Shown: one piece after another, positions 1-9,286 of the stretch | Position numbering within the stretch: the first letter of the stretch is position 1 | How the letters are laid out: the number at the start of each line of letters is the position of its first letter | NCBI GenBank assembly: GCA_025349905.2 | Contig: MU624923.1 | Location: 1-17,201, forward strand | Direction: 5' to 3' | Length of the DNA: 17,201 bases | Source of the DNA: Blastocladiella britannica | Lineage: Eukaryota > Blastocladiomycota > Blastocladiomycetes > Blastocladiales > Blastocladiaceae | Position numbers and translations under genes: made by a program | Notes under the pieces: generated by a model | The model's database searches: none | What the model saw: the letters and a program-made list of their open reading frames with translations, nothing else | What the model was told of the DNA's origin: nothing

Positions 1-306
1 TACCACTCTCTGCTGCACCAGTCGCACAATTGGTGTAGCGCCCGCATAGCGGACGAGATCGCTGGTGAGATGGAAACTTTCGAAAGCCCACTCAGCCGTG
101 TAACATGTCGGCCCCACATCAAAGTGTGATGGCATCGCTGCCCCTTCACTGCGCCACAATCCATCCAGTCAAATTCTTTTGGCACGGCGAACCGTCTCGT
201 CGCTCTCTCTTTCGAAGTCGTTTTGCTAGAACCTATATCCTGCTTCTTGTCGTTCTTGGGACCCCTCGACAACCCAAAGCAAAACAAGAGTCAAGCTACA
301 TATAAG
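1..306. other. Left-edge non-coding region and 5' flank of gene 1
   Basis: I see no supported gene here. The gene 1 reading frame stays open upstream of its ATG, but no ATG occurs in it before 307, so this stretch is read as promoter and 5' UTR. It holds a perfect 10-bp palindrome CTTTCGAAAG at 77-86, a pyrimidine-rich stretch near 200-212 and a TATA-like CATATAAG directly before the start codon. The end of another gene to the left cannot be excluded. Confidence 0.5.
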
Positions 307-2490
307 ATGTCGACGACGACAGGCATCCCGACCCTCAACCACAACCTCAGCGCCATGCCGCGGGCCACGCCGAACCCGACGTACCGTGCACCCCGGTCGC
401 GTGACCCGCTGCAAGCGTGGCTCGACGCCGCCAACGAAATGGCCTCTCCCTCGATGCTCCTGCACCAGCTCCAAGACCGCGCCGTGGCGGTGCTGCAGGC
501 GTACATGGCGCGCGCCAACTCGGCCATTGCCCGCGCGACCCACCGGCACCCGCACATGGCGCCGTACATGTCGCGTTTTGCGCTGGCGGCGGCCCTTCCG
601 CTGGCGGTGTACGCGCTGTACTCGGCGGTGACCCTGGTGTTTGTGGGGGCCATTGCGGTGGTGGCGGTCGCGGGGGTGCAGCTCACGGCCATGCTGTTTG
701 GTCTGGTGGTGCTGCTGTTTGTTCTCGGGTCGATGGGAAGCGTGCTGGCCGCGGCCTACGTGATCCGCCACCTGCGTATTCGCGACCGCGCCCGCGCGGT
801 GGTGGACGGCGTGGTAGCTTCGTTTGTCGACGGCGTCGTCAATGGCGAGTCGCCCGGCCGTCGCGCCGCCCAAGCCGCTGCCAATGCCGTTGGGTACGGC
901 GGAGCGGCCGAATCGGTTCTCTCGTACCACTCGCGCGCCGCCTCCGGGATCACGCTGCGTCCCGCCGCCCACCACCTGCAGGCCATGATGGCTCCGCAGC
1001 CGCCGCCCATGGCCGATGCCGCCGACGCCGCGTACGCTGCTGCCGCTGCCTACGCTGCCGCCGCCGCTGACGAGGAGGACGCGCGTATCGAGTACGAGCT
1101 TGCGCAGCAGTACCAGCACCAGCAGCAGCAGCAGCAGCATCGCGCCTCAAGCATGCACGCGACGCCCGTGCACACGATCCCCCCGCACCACATGTCGCAG
1201 CAGCACGAGTTCTTTGACCAGCTCGACGCCGAGTACGAGCGCGAGCAAGCCGAGCGGCAGCAGCAGCGGTCGGTCTACGAGCACCAGCAGCGCCGCCAGT
1301 CGGCGCGCTACTCGCACCACGAAGAGTACCCGGGCCAGCTCCACCAGCAGCAACTTGGGGAGTTCATGGCGAGCGTGCCCATTACCGCGGCCCGGAACCG
1401 ATCGTCCATTATTTCGGCGTCCGGTGGATCGGCTATTGGGTCGCGGTCCGTTCCCGCCCCCGCTGCTGCCTCGGCCGCCGCACCGTACCCGTCCATGGAC
1501 GACAATGCCGACGAGGAGCTGCTGCGTCGCGCGGCCGCCGCGTACGATGCCGAGCACCACCACAAGCGCAGTAGCCACATTGCAGCGGCAGCGGCAACGG
1601 CAACGGTGCCTGTTGGTAATGGCGACAACGAAGACGACGATGCAGACTCAGATTTCGCCGAACGCGAGGTGAACGACGACGAGTGGGATGAGGGCGTGTA
1701 TGGCGGCGGCGGTCTGTCGCTGCACCCGAAACGCCGGTCGGTCGCCAGCGTGGTGTCGATGCTGCTCAACAGCGCTGCTGGGAGCGAGGCGTCGTCTGAC
1801 AATGACGACGAGGACGATCTGAACGCGGACGCAGTCCCGGCTCCCATTGCTGCTGCTGCGGCTGGACGTCCGCAGTCGGTCGCGGTCCCCGGGTACTCGG
1901 CGACCGGGTCGCTGGGACGCGCACGCAAGTCGCGGTCCAACGACTGGCGCCGGTCGCTGGCGGATATGGACGCGGACATTCTGGACGATCTCAAGCGGAT
2001 TGGCCAGGCTGAGGAGATCGAGGACGCGGCGCGCAAGCAGCAGCAGGAGCAGCAGCGTGTGGTTCCGGGTGTCGATTCCGACGCCAACCAGCAAACGGTC
2101 GCTGCTTTGGTGGGCGCATGGGCCGACTCGCGCCGGTCCAGCAGTATCCTGGCCCCCTTGGCCGAGGAGGAGGGCGATCACGCCGACCACGAAGAACACG
2201 AGTACTACGAGGAGATCGAGGTCCAGTCCGAGGACGAGGACAATGGGTCGGTCCTAGGCGAGGTGGTCGAGATTGAGGAGGAGGTGACGGACGACGAGGC
2301 CGATGCCCACAACGGCAACGCCGTCTCGGACGCCAGCGTCGCGGCCATTGCCGACGCCATTGACGAGCTCAAGCGCCGGTCGGTGCTGCTGCCTGCCGCG
2401 GGTGCCACGAACGCGCGGCCCATGTCCGTCTCGGGCGCCGTGACCGTGCCGCTTCCGCCATCGCCGCCGGCGTCGCAGCCCACCTTTTAA
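307..2490 (+). CDS. Unrecognised membrane-anchored, Q/A-rich and acidic protein (727 aa)
   Basis: A single uninterrupted exon, with the first in-frame ATG at 307. I do not recognise the family. Residues 1-90 are polar. Residues about 91-153 are one long hydrophobic block rich in Ala, Val and Leu, long enough for two or three membrane passes or a hairpin, followed by a basic stretch (RHLRIRDRARA). The rest, about 550 residues, is low complexity and probably disordered: Ala tracts, a Gln-rich part with six consecutive Gln, His-rich stretches, then acidic clusters such as DNDDEDD. Four [K/W/S]RRS motifs have their serine at residues 478, 550, 611 and 692. An RRQS lies near residue 330. These look like basophilic kinase (PKA-like) sites. 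The membrane hairpin followed by a cytosolic tail resembles promethin/LDAF1-type lipid-droplet proteins in layout only, which is a weak inference. Codon use is strongly GC-rich like most neighbours, and the open frame across 2.2 kb supports a real gene. Confidence 0.8.
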   Translation: MSTTTGIPTLNHNLSAMPRATPNPTYRAPRSRDPLQAWLDAANEMASPSMLLHQLQDRAVAVLQAYMARANSAIARATHRHPHMAPYMSRFALAAALPLAVYALYSAVTLVFVGAIAVVAVAGVQLTAMLFGLVVLLFVLGSMGSVLAAAYVIRHLRIRDRARAVVDGVVASFVDGVVNGESPGRRAAQAAANAVGYGGAAESVLSYHSRAASGITLRPAAHHLQAMMAPQPPPMADAADAAYAAAAAYAAAAADEEDARIEYELAQQYQHQQQQQQHRASSMHATPVHTIPPHHMSQQHEFFDQLDAEYEREQAERQQQRSVYEHQQRRQSARYSHHEEYPGQLHQQQLGEFMASVPITAARNRSSIISASGGSAIGSRSVPAPAAASAAAPYPSMDDNADEELLRRAAAAYDAEHHHKRSSHIAAAAATATVPVGNGDNEDDDADSDFAEREVNDDEWDEGVYGGGGLSLHPKRRSVASVVSMLLNSAAGSEASSDNDDEDDLNADAVPAPIAAAAAGRPQSVAVPGYSATGSLGRARKSRSNDWRRSLADMDADILDDLKRIGQAEEIEDAARKQQQEQQRVVPGVDSDANQQTVAALVGAWADSRRSSSILAPLAEEEGDHADHEEHEYYEEIEVQSEDEDNGSVLGEVVEIEEEVTDDEADAHNGNAVSDASVAAIADAIDELKRRSVLLPAAGATNARPMSVSGAVTVPLPPSPPASQPTF
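1120..1137 (+). repeat. (CAG)6 microsatellite encoding polyglutamine
   Basis: Six perfect CAG triplets followed by CAT, inside gene 1. They encode the core of its Gln-rich segment. Length variation here would stay in frame. Confidence 0.9.
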
Positions 2491-2556
2491 AAGAAATGAA
2501 TGTTTTTTTTTCAATGTGCTAAGAATGTGCATTGCCAATATGTGGGTTAGAAATGA

Positions 2557-3842
2557 TCAAATGGAGCCAACCGCCGCGGACGAGACGCTGGTGACGGCGG
2601 TCGAAGTGCCTTCGACGGCAGGGACCGCGGTGACGGCCGGTAATTGGGCGGGGAATGCGATCCCGATAGCGGCCGCGACCCACGACGCCACCAGGCGGTG
2701 CGAGCGGGTGGTCGGGTGGAACGAGTCCCAGAACACGCGCGAGGCCGGGTCGGCGCACACCGAGACGGCGTTGGTGTCCTAATATCATTTCCGTTAGCTC
2801 CAGAAGGCATAAAGGAATAAAGATATAGGTACCGGATCAGTCTGCACGCAGGCATCCAGGCTGGTAACCTTCCCAGCAGCAGACGACGGCGACGAAGGCG
2901 ACACAAACCCATACGCAGCCGGGTTATCCAGGACCCCAGCGACGGCAGTAGCAGCATCAACAGTCAGCACCGCGCGCGTCCCCTTCACTTCCTGCCCGGG
3001 CCACACGCCGTACTGCTCGGCGTTATGCGTCGCCAGTCGCACCGCCAGCTCGCCGTTGATCATGGCCGCCAGCTGCGTGTACATGGCGCCCGCGGCCGGA
3101 GCACGCGCAAACAACGGCCACCGGCCCAGCGGCGGCAGGTTGATCACCGCAATCCGGTAGTACGGCAGCTTGGCCTTGTCGGCGATCGCCTCGATCTGAG
3201 TCACGGCGCGGACCAGGTTGCTGGCGACCGCGGGAGGCGTGGCACGGGTGAACGACGGGTCGTCAAAGAATAAGTCGTTGCCGCCGGCAAACACCGTGAA
3301 CAGCGTCGCGTTCGGGGTCGCTCCTGACGCCATGGCGGCCTTCAGACGCGATTCGTACATGCCGATCTGCTTATTCACGCCCTATTTTCCAAATCATTCA
3401 CGGATCAGAGGAGGAGAGGAAACAATCAACGGATCACTCATTCAGGAAAAAACGTGACAATGCATACCGGCGACGACACATTGCTGCTCGCGCCCGTGTA
3501 CCCGGGGACCAGCGTCGAGTCGGACGTGGCGCTTCCAAACGCATACACCTGCAAGTCAATGTCATTGCCATTGGCAGCGGTGGCCATGGCCTCGGCCAAG
3601 TACTCGGGCCACATCTTGCCGTTGGAGAACCGGCCGTACGCGTTGGGCGGCGACAGGGGCCACGCGCCGTTGGTCAGACGCAGCACGTTGCCCACGTCGG
3701 TCAGCGAGTCGCCAAACGCCACGATCGAGGTCAGCTGAGTCCCCGTGGCCGACCCGGGCGCAGGGGCGGGGGCAGCATTGGTGGTCTTTGTCGTGGTCAG
3801 GACCGCGACCAGGGCCAGGAGGAGCGTGAGTCGGGGTTGCAT
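2557..3842 (-). CDS. Secreted GDSL (SGNH) esterase/lipase, 381 aa
   Basis: Exons on the minus strand: 3842-3468, 3381-2833 and 2778-2557. The introns are 86 and 54 nt with donors GTATGC and GTACCT, and both are phase 0. The start at 3842 gives an N-terminal signal peptide (MQPRLTLLLALVAVL, then a threonine stretch and NAA). Four family landmarks are visible: FGDSLTDVGN with nucleophile Ser46, RFSNGKMWPEYLA near residues 70-83, FAGGNDLFF with oxyanion Asn160, and FWDSFHPT with Asp326 and His329 of the catalytic triad. This set is typical of fungal GDSL acetylesterases (CAZy CE16-like) and related lipases, which remove acyl or acetyl groups from polysaccharides or lipids outside the cell. The substrate cannot be read from sequence. 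After the His block there is a 40-residue Ala/Val/Ser/Thr-rich tail, which may be linker-like. The gene converges on gene 1, with 66 bp between stop codons. Confidence 0.92.
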
Positions 3843-4069
3843 GAGTATTACTAAGCTCGAGTCGGTTCGAGTGAAGGCAAAGAGGTAATATATATTCGGA
3901 CCCCTGCAAGGACAGACGAGTGAGGGCAAAGAGAGCGAGGCACTTGCGGTATTTAATGGCCGCACGCGTGTGAGTAGTTGGCCCGACCGCACCTTCCCGA
4001 CTTGGCTGAGTGTTAAGTCAAAGAAATCCGGTACATTTTGACAACTCAATTCCCAGCCATTGGGAAACA
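3843..4069 (-). promoter_or_regulatory. Upstream region of the GDSL gene and 3' flank of chitin synthase
   Basis: A 227-bp gap between the chitin synthase stop (4070) and the GDSL start (3842), both on the minus strand. On the minus strand a TATA-like AATATATATTA at 3896-3886 lies about 45-55 bp before the GDSL start. No canonical AATAAA was seen after the chitin synthase stop. Confidence 0.45.
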
Positions 4070-7000
4070 TCACATTCCCTCCTGCAGATCCTGGAAGGCC
4101 TGCGCAAACGCCGCGCCAACGGTCCCTCCAAATGCCTGGGTGCCGCCCGACGCGGCCGCCGGATTTCCACTCATGTTCTGCGTCTGATACCCCATCGGCG
4201 ATGGCTGCTGCTGCTGTTGCTGCTGGGGGTGCGCGTACCCGGTCACGGGCGAGGGACCCGGCGGCGGTGGTGGCGGAGCCGCGCCACGAACGGTTCCTCC
4301 ATAGCCTTGCTGCTGCTGTGGCACCTGTTGCTGCTGGTACCCCATCTGGTGCTGCTGCTGCGGTTGAGGGTACTGCTGCGGCATCTGGTTCACGGTCCCC
4401 ATACGATTGCCACCGCCACCAGCGCCGGGACCGGGAGGCGGGCCCTGCAGCTCGCGGAACAGCTGATCGAATGCGGCGCCCACGGTGGCGCCCATAGTAT
4501 TGGCCACGGCGCTGGGCGGCGGGCCCTGCGACAAGTACTGAATATCGGGCCGGGCAGCCGCTGCGGCGCCGGTCGGCTGGTGGGTCGCAAACGTCGGCAT
4601 GGTTGGCGGCGGCGGTGGCACTTCAATCTCGGACCCTGGCGAACCTACCAGCATCGCAGTGGCCTTGGGAGGGTCCATGGGGGCGAGCGGAACCGTCGTC
4701 CCAGGTCCGCCGTACATGGCCGATTGCGGCGTCGGCGGCGGCGCCTGCATCATTCCCATCGGCATCATGTTGGTCGGGCTCATGTGCGGGCCAACCATCA
4801 TCGGCTGGTACATGACGTACTGCTGCTGCTGTTGCTGCAGCTGGCCTGGAGCCGCCTGCATGTACATCATCTGGCCCATGGCGTGACCACCTCCTCCATT
4901 GGGACCCGCCATCACCATCATCATACTTTGGGGCACCGGCGGCACACCGCCCGCGGGTGTGGAAGGCGCCGTGGCCACAATGTTGTTGCCCACTTCAGTC
5001 GTCGCGGCCCCCTTGGATGGCTTGTTGAGCAGCCGCTGGTCGGCCGTCTCGTACTCGGCGATATTGAGCACTTCAATGTTCTTGATGATCCCGCTCGCGT
5101 CCCCACCGTGGTGGCCGTCATCAGCGCCCTCAATCATGCGGGTGGCGCCCCACGAGAAATCGTCAAAGTGCCAGAACGCGTACACGGGCAGCAAGATGGA
5201 GTAAATGGGCATCCCGAGAACAATGTACACCGTGATCCAGAAGCAGTACTCGTACTGGCGCTTAACCAACAGGATAATCACCAGATGCGTCGCGTACAGG
5301 CCGAGCGCGCCGAGCAGCACAATTCCGTACTGGTTCCAGCCCTCGGCTCCACCGATAATGGCGCGGATAATGATCGAGTACAAGTACGCGGTGGACGCGG
5401 GTAGGATGAGCGTACTGAGCAGGTCCATGAACACCAGCGTCTTCATCGAAATAAAGCAGAACGAGCACAGGCGCGGCAGTTTCATCACTTCGTACAGGTT
5501 GTGGAACGTAGAGTTGATCCAACGGCGACGTTGCGACAGGAGCACGCTGAACGAGTCTGGGATATCGGTCTCGCAGACCGCCGACGGAATAAACTCGAGC
5601 CGGTGGTTCGGGAAGTGCTTGAGCAGCAGCGTCGTCAAGTACCGGTCCTCGCCCAGATGCAGCAAGTTCTTGGCGTGCAGCGTCGTCACCCGGTTCATGC
5701 TGTAGTCCTCGATGATCGCATCGTCTACCAGGAACGACTGGCCCTTGGCGTTGCACACGCGGTACATGGAGAAGCAGCCGGGTAAGCACGTCACCGACCC
5801 AAACATGCTCTCGAAGGCCTTGCCCAAGTGGTGGTTGATGTAGTACTCGTGCACCTGCACCGCCGTCACCCAGCTGGCCCACTTGTTGGCGACACGGGTC
5901 TCGCCGCACACGCCAATCTTGCGCTGGTCGTTGACCATGGCCGCCACCAGCTCGTTCATCGAGTCGGGCTCGACCTTGGTGTCCGCGTCGACCATGAGGC
6001 AGTACTCTGTATTTTTTTTTTTTCCAATTTGACGATCAGTCACACCATCCACCCAATCAAACAAAATAAAGTAAAGCATACCGTAAAGAAGAGGATCATT
6101 GCCAATCACATGCTTGATGTGGTAGTACATGTCGTACTCGAACGGCGACATGGGCTTCTTGTTGACCAGCTTGTTGAAGAAATTCATGATAATCAGCTGC
6201 GAGTCGCGCTTGCCGCGGTTCCCCGGCTTGGGCTTCTTGGCCTCGTCGGGCTTCCCGACCTTGGCAATCACCAGGAACGGCACCCGGTGGGTCTTGTGCG
6301 TGTACCACCCCGAGTACGCCTTGCCCATGTTGATCTTGTCCCCACCTTTGCCCAGCGCATGGTACATTTGCGGCTCGGGTTCCTGGCCCTTCCACCCAAG
6401 CATGTCGAGCGCGATCGCCGGGGTCGGCGCCGGATTACCCTTTCCCTTCAAGTTGCCGTCGCACACCACCACAATCAGTTTCTTGGCGTCGTCATAGTCC
6501 GACTCGGCCAGAGTTTCGAGCGTCACCTTCATCGAGTACCCCTCGGTGTAGCACGGCACAAAGCACATGACGTACGCGTTCATTTGCGCGGGCTTCACGC
6601 CGAAATGGAACATGAGCGATACCAGGAACTTGACGACCACGATCGCGTACACGCAGCCCGAGCTGAACAGCAAGATCGGGTTGCCGGCCTTGCAAATGTC
6701 TTCGTAGATCTTGGGCTGCACCACGCCCGCGTAAAACAGCTTGTTCATGCACGGAATGTAAATGGACCCAGCCGATGCTTGCGAAAACGATGTGGTGTTG
6801 GACACGTCCCCACCGGCGGCGCGTGCCAGGTCGAGTGTCATGTCGAGCGGCAAGAACATGCTCAGCGTCAGCGGGATGATGGTCACGTTGGCGAACGTGG
6901 TGGTGGCCACATTGTCGGTCTGGTATAGCACCGCAAACCGCAGATACTGCGTCATGTCGTACACTTTTCCGACCAGCTGTGCGTAAATCGGCATGTTGGT

Positions 7001-8043
7001 CTGGCCGAACGTGCGCGCAAGCCGGTCGCGGTCCAGCTTGAGATCGCCAATGGTCATATGCGTGAAATCGCGCCATGCCGCGTCCGAGTAGTAGCACGAC
7101 TCGACGGCCCCCGCAACGCCACTGGGCGACGGACACCCGACCAGCGCGCCTTCGGCCGTCAGGTTGAGCGTGTGCGTCCAGTCGCTTGTGATCCGGTTAA
7201 ACACCCAGTTATCGGCGGCCGACGAAGATGTCACGCAGTTGTTAATCTCGGTGTCAGTGTACGCGGACGAGTTGCTGGACGGATGGCCCAGACGCGCATA
7301 CGTCGGGAACATGGACGACACGTCCTTGCCCGGGTACTTTGACAGCACGCGGCCAATGTTGGTCTTGGACCGCGTAAAGTCCAGCACTTTGCCATTGGCC
7401 ACCACCCACGTCGGTTGGCGGGCCACTGCGTCCCATGTGTAGGCGTTGGGAAGCTGTGGGCACAGGACCGACGACGACACCTCGAGCCAGCCAATGGCCA
7501 GCACCGATGCGAACCCTACGATCAAGCACAGGGTGAGCTTTTCGCGCCAGGCAATGATCACATCTAATGCTTTTGTTGTAAGTATTTTCCTGGTTTATCT
7601 TAAATTTTAGGGACATACCTTGGCCTTTGATCCCAGCCAGATGCAAGGCCCAGTTGGGGATCCAGCCCGTGAGCACCGTCACGCCAAACAGCCACAACTT
7701 GCGTTCCTGCGTCTGGAAACCAAGGAGCACATTGTCGGGGCGGACCGATTTCTTGAGCCGCTCTGGTTTTCCAGCAATCTTTTGCGCCGCGGCCTTTTTA
7801 CCATTTTGTCCAGCTGTCAAATTCAATGATGTTAGGATTTTCAGTTGTAGAAACAAATCACAACAAAAAATTGAATGTACCAAGTGCGAATCGGTTGGTC
7901 GACTTGTTGTCAGACAGTGCATTCGACGATGCACCTGCCGCTCGGGATGCAGGCGACAAAAAGTCGGTCGATCGTGCGGTTTTGATGCCCAGTTCAACCG
8001 TGGACTCTTCGCCGCCCTTGAGCTGGGTGGTTTCCCGGCTCAT
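4070..8043 (-). CDS. CHS: Chitin synthase, division 2 (class IV-like), with cytochrome b5-like domain; 1258 aa
   Basis: Exons: 8043-7881, 7813-7619, 7563-6082 and 6006-4070. The introns are 67, 55 and 75 nt with donors GTACAT, GTATGT and GTATGC, and all are phase 1. The protein polymerises UDP-GlcNAc into chitin at the plasma membrane. N-terminal landmarks are RPDNVLLGFQTQERKLW, then WIPNWALHLAG and VIIAWREKLTLCLIVGF, which form the first two membrane segments (about 88-150). A degenerate cytochrome b5-like region follows (WVVANGKVLDFTRSK). Glycosyltransferase motifs are CFVPCYTEG near residue 455, VDAD at 619-622, EDRYL starting at 733 and QRRRWINST with QRRRW at 772-776. A membrane cluster lies at about 796-905. 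No myosin motor precedes the synthase, unlike class V/VII enzymes. The last 350 residues are rich in Met, Pro, Gly and Gln, with several Gln runs and a duplicated 16-residue motif. The ATG at 8043 is the only ATG in frame with exon 1; an additional upstream exon is possible but not needed. Confidence 0.95.
4082..4129 (-). repeat. C-terminal copy of duplicated 16-residue motif in chitin synthase
   Basis: Encodes GGTVGAAFAQAFQDLQ, residues 1240-1255, ending three residues before the C-terminus. It matches the upstream copy (residues 1119-1134) at 11 of 16 positions. The spacing of Ala, Phe and Leu suggests a short amphipathic helix. Confidence 0.85.
4445..4492 (-). repeat. Upstream copy of duplicated 16-residue motif in chitin synthase
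   Basis: Encodes GATVGAAFDQLFRELQ, residues 1119-1134, inside the Pro/Gln-rich tail. It is about 105 residues before the second copy. The DNA between copies codes for unrelated Gln/Pro-rich sequence. Confidence 0.85.
6007..6081 (-). other. Stop-free, in-frame 75-nt intron in chitin synthase
   Basis: This stretch has no stop codon and a length divisible by three, so a plain translation reads straight through it. It is called an intron because it begins GTATGC and ends ATACAG on the minus strand, ends in an AT-rich, A-tract-containing stretch, and its removal gives LLYEYCLMVDAD, which matches the family block just before the catalytic DAD. Retention would insert 25 partly hydrophobic residues there. 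Confidence 0.9.
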
Positions 8044-8325
8044 TGGTGGTGGTGACGGCGGCAAGTGGGATTCGGGATTGAGAAATATAAAATTAATTTG
8101 CTCGGATCGGATCCGTTGAATATGCTTGCTCCCCTTCTATTTTCGGTTGGATCAAATCAAAGCTCAAGGAGCTGTGTATGCTCGTGTGCTGAATGAATAA
8201 ATGATATAAAACTCCGTCAAGCAGCTCGGGAGGAGGGAAGGGAGGGGAGTGAAAAATCTATATGTGTTGATCCAGCTGAAGAGGAAACTGGGAAAAAGTA
8301 TTCATGTGTTTGCAATATAATTTAT
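8044..8325. other. Intergenic region: chitin synthase 5' flank and NAA40 3' flank
   Basis: A 282-bp gap with no supported gene. It is markedly more AT-rich than the coding regions and includes TATAAAATTAA-type sequence near 8088-8098. It contains a CGGATCGGATCCG stretch near 8104-8116, a purine-rich GGGAGGAGGGAAGGGAGGGGAG run near 8228-8249, and AATAAA on the plus strand near 8196 that no plus-strand gene explains. Confidence 0.4.
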
Positions 8326-8326
8326 T
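8321..8326 (-). terminator. AATAAA poly(A) signal overlapping the NAA40 stop
   Basis: On the minus strand the stop codon and signal share a base (TGAATAAA, 8328-8321). It is the only canonical AATAAA placed right after a stop in this window. Confidence 0.6.
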
Positions 8327-9286
8327 CAAGGTCCTACCAAATCCAGGGATAGTATCTCGTAATTGACGTCGAGTGGATTCCCATCCTCGTCCTCGAAATT
8401 GCTTGGAGATGTGCCATCAATTCGAAAACTGTTATTCTTTTGCCTTGAGATTTTCGCCCTGAGTTGCAACAGCCAAAGGAAGGAAAAGAGTACCCTTGTT
8501 TGAGGTAAAACTTGATTGCTTGCTCGTTAACTGTGATCTCAAGTGAACAGGTAAAAAAGCAACAACAAAAAAGGATCAACGTACTCTTAAAGACTGTCAA
8601 GAGCAGCTGCTTCATCTGTGCTCCGTGACATATATCTGCAACCCACTGAACCATGAATTTGCCCATGCCGAGGCCTTGGCAATCCGATCGGACCTGGATT
8701 TCGTAACTGTGTTTTTTTGCTGATAAGTCCACATCCATGAAATGAAATGAAATGAAAAAAAAAAAGACCTACCAATACCCAATCGGATTTTCCCAGTCGC
8801 CGTCAGCGTCCTCCTCGGTCGAAAATTGAAAGATGAGCGCTCCGCAGACTGACTCCAAGTGATCAACCAAGACCAAAAATCGCATCTGCGGATCCAACAA
8901 CTCGGCCCGCTTTTCATCCCGATCCCAGACATCGACAGCATTGTACTGGTCCTGCATATTGGCCTCCACTAACGCAAAGCAAGCATCAAAGAGCAAAGGT
9001 GGAAGCGTGTTGCCAGTGTAGAATGCGGCCTTGACGGTCGGATTTGAACTTTTACACATTTATGTCAATCAATAATGCTCTCATAAAAATAAAAGTCCGC
9101 ATGTACGCGTGAAAATCGGTCCACCATACGCAATGGGAATGGTGACTTGCCTCAAATCGATATGTCTTACAAGGAGAGGTCTCAGTCAATGGAGTCATTT
9201 TTTTTTTTTTGGGAAATATAATCTGATACCTTGTCGGCGCGCGCCGCGATCGCCCGGGCACGCCGAGTCTTTGCCTCGTCAGACAT
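8326..9286 (-). CDS. NAA40: N-alpha-acetyltransferase 40 (NatD)-like, histone H4/H2A N-terminal acetyltransferase; 217 aa
   Basis: Six exons: 9286-9230, 9165-9107, 9048-8773, 8706-8585, 8530-8494 and 8428-8326. NatD acetylates the N-terminal serine of histones H4 and H2A. Recognition rests on blocks shared with animal NAA40: GYCYEIQVRSD, QGLGMGKF (acetyl-CoA loop QxxGxG, residues 141-146), AQMKQLLLTVFK, NEQAIKFYLKQGF, then FRIDGTSPS and NYEILS. These are GNAT fold signatures. All splices preserve frame, and the total is 218 codons including stop. The exon 2 acceptor is uncertain: 9165 (AAG end) or 9180 (GAG end, five more residues). Exon 2 itself has no strong homology, so its boundaries are the weakest part. 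This gene has five introns in 217 codons, far denser than its neighbours, and less GC-rich codons. A consensus poly(A) signal overlaps its stop codon. It is divergent from the transporter gene. Confidence 0.88.
8737..8756 (+). repeat. (ATGAA)4 pentanucleotide repeat in NAA40 intron 3
   Basis: Four perfect ATGAA units followed by a long A run. It lies within the 66-nt intron 8772-8707, close to its donor end. On the transcribed strand it reads as TTCAT units after a T tract. Confidence 0.9.

Noticed and set aside
223..306. N-terminal extension of gene 1 from a TTG at 223
   Set aside because: Not an ATG; nuclear genes rarely use TTG, and the first ATG at 307 has acceptable context.
226..1140. 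Long minus-strand open frame opposite gene 1 (also 1308-2087)
   Set aside because: Composition shadow of a GC-rich gene on the other strand: no domain, Arg/Gly/His-rich translation, and no homology-like blocks.
3859..3875. GGTTCGAGTG resembling a tRNA B box
   Set aside because: No matching A box, acceptor stem or cloverleaf could be drawn around it on either strand.
4010..5404. Long plus-strand open frames opposite chitin synthase (also 5828-6928)
   Set aside because: They lie antisense to a strongly conserved coding exon and have Arg/His-rich translations typical of reverse frames.
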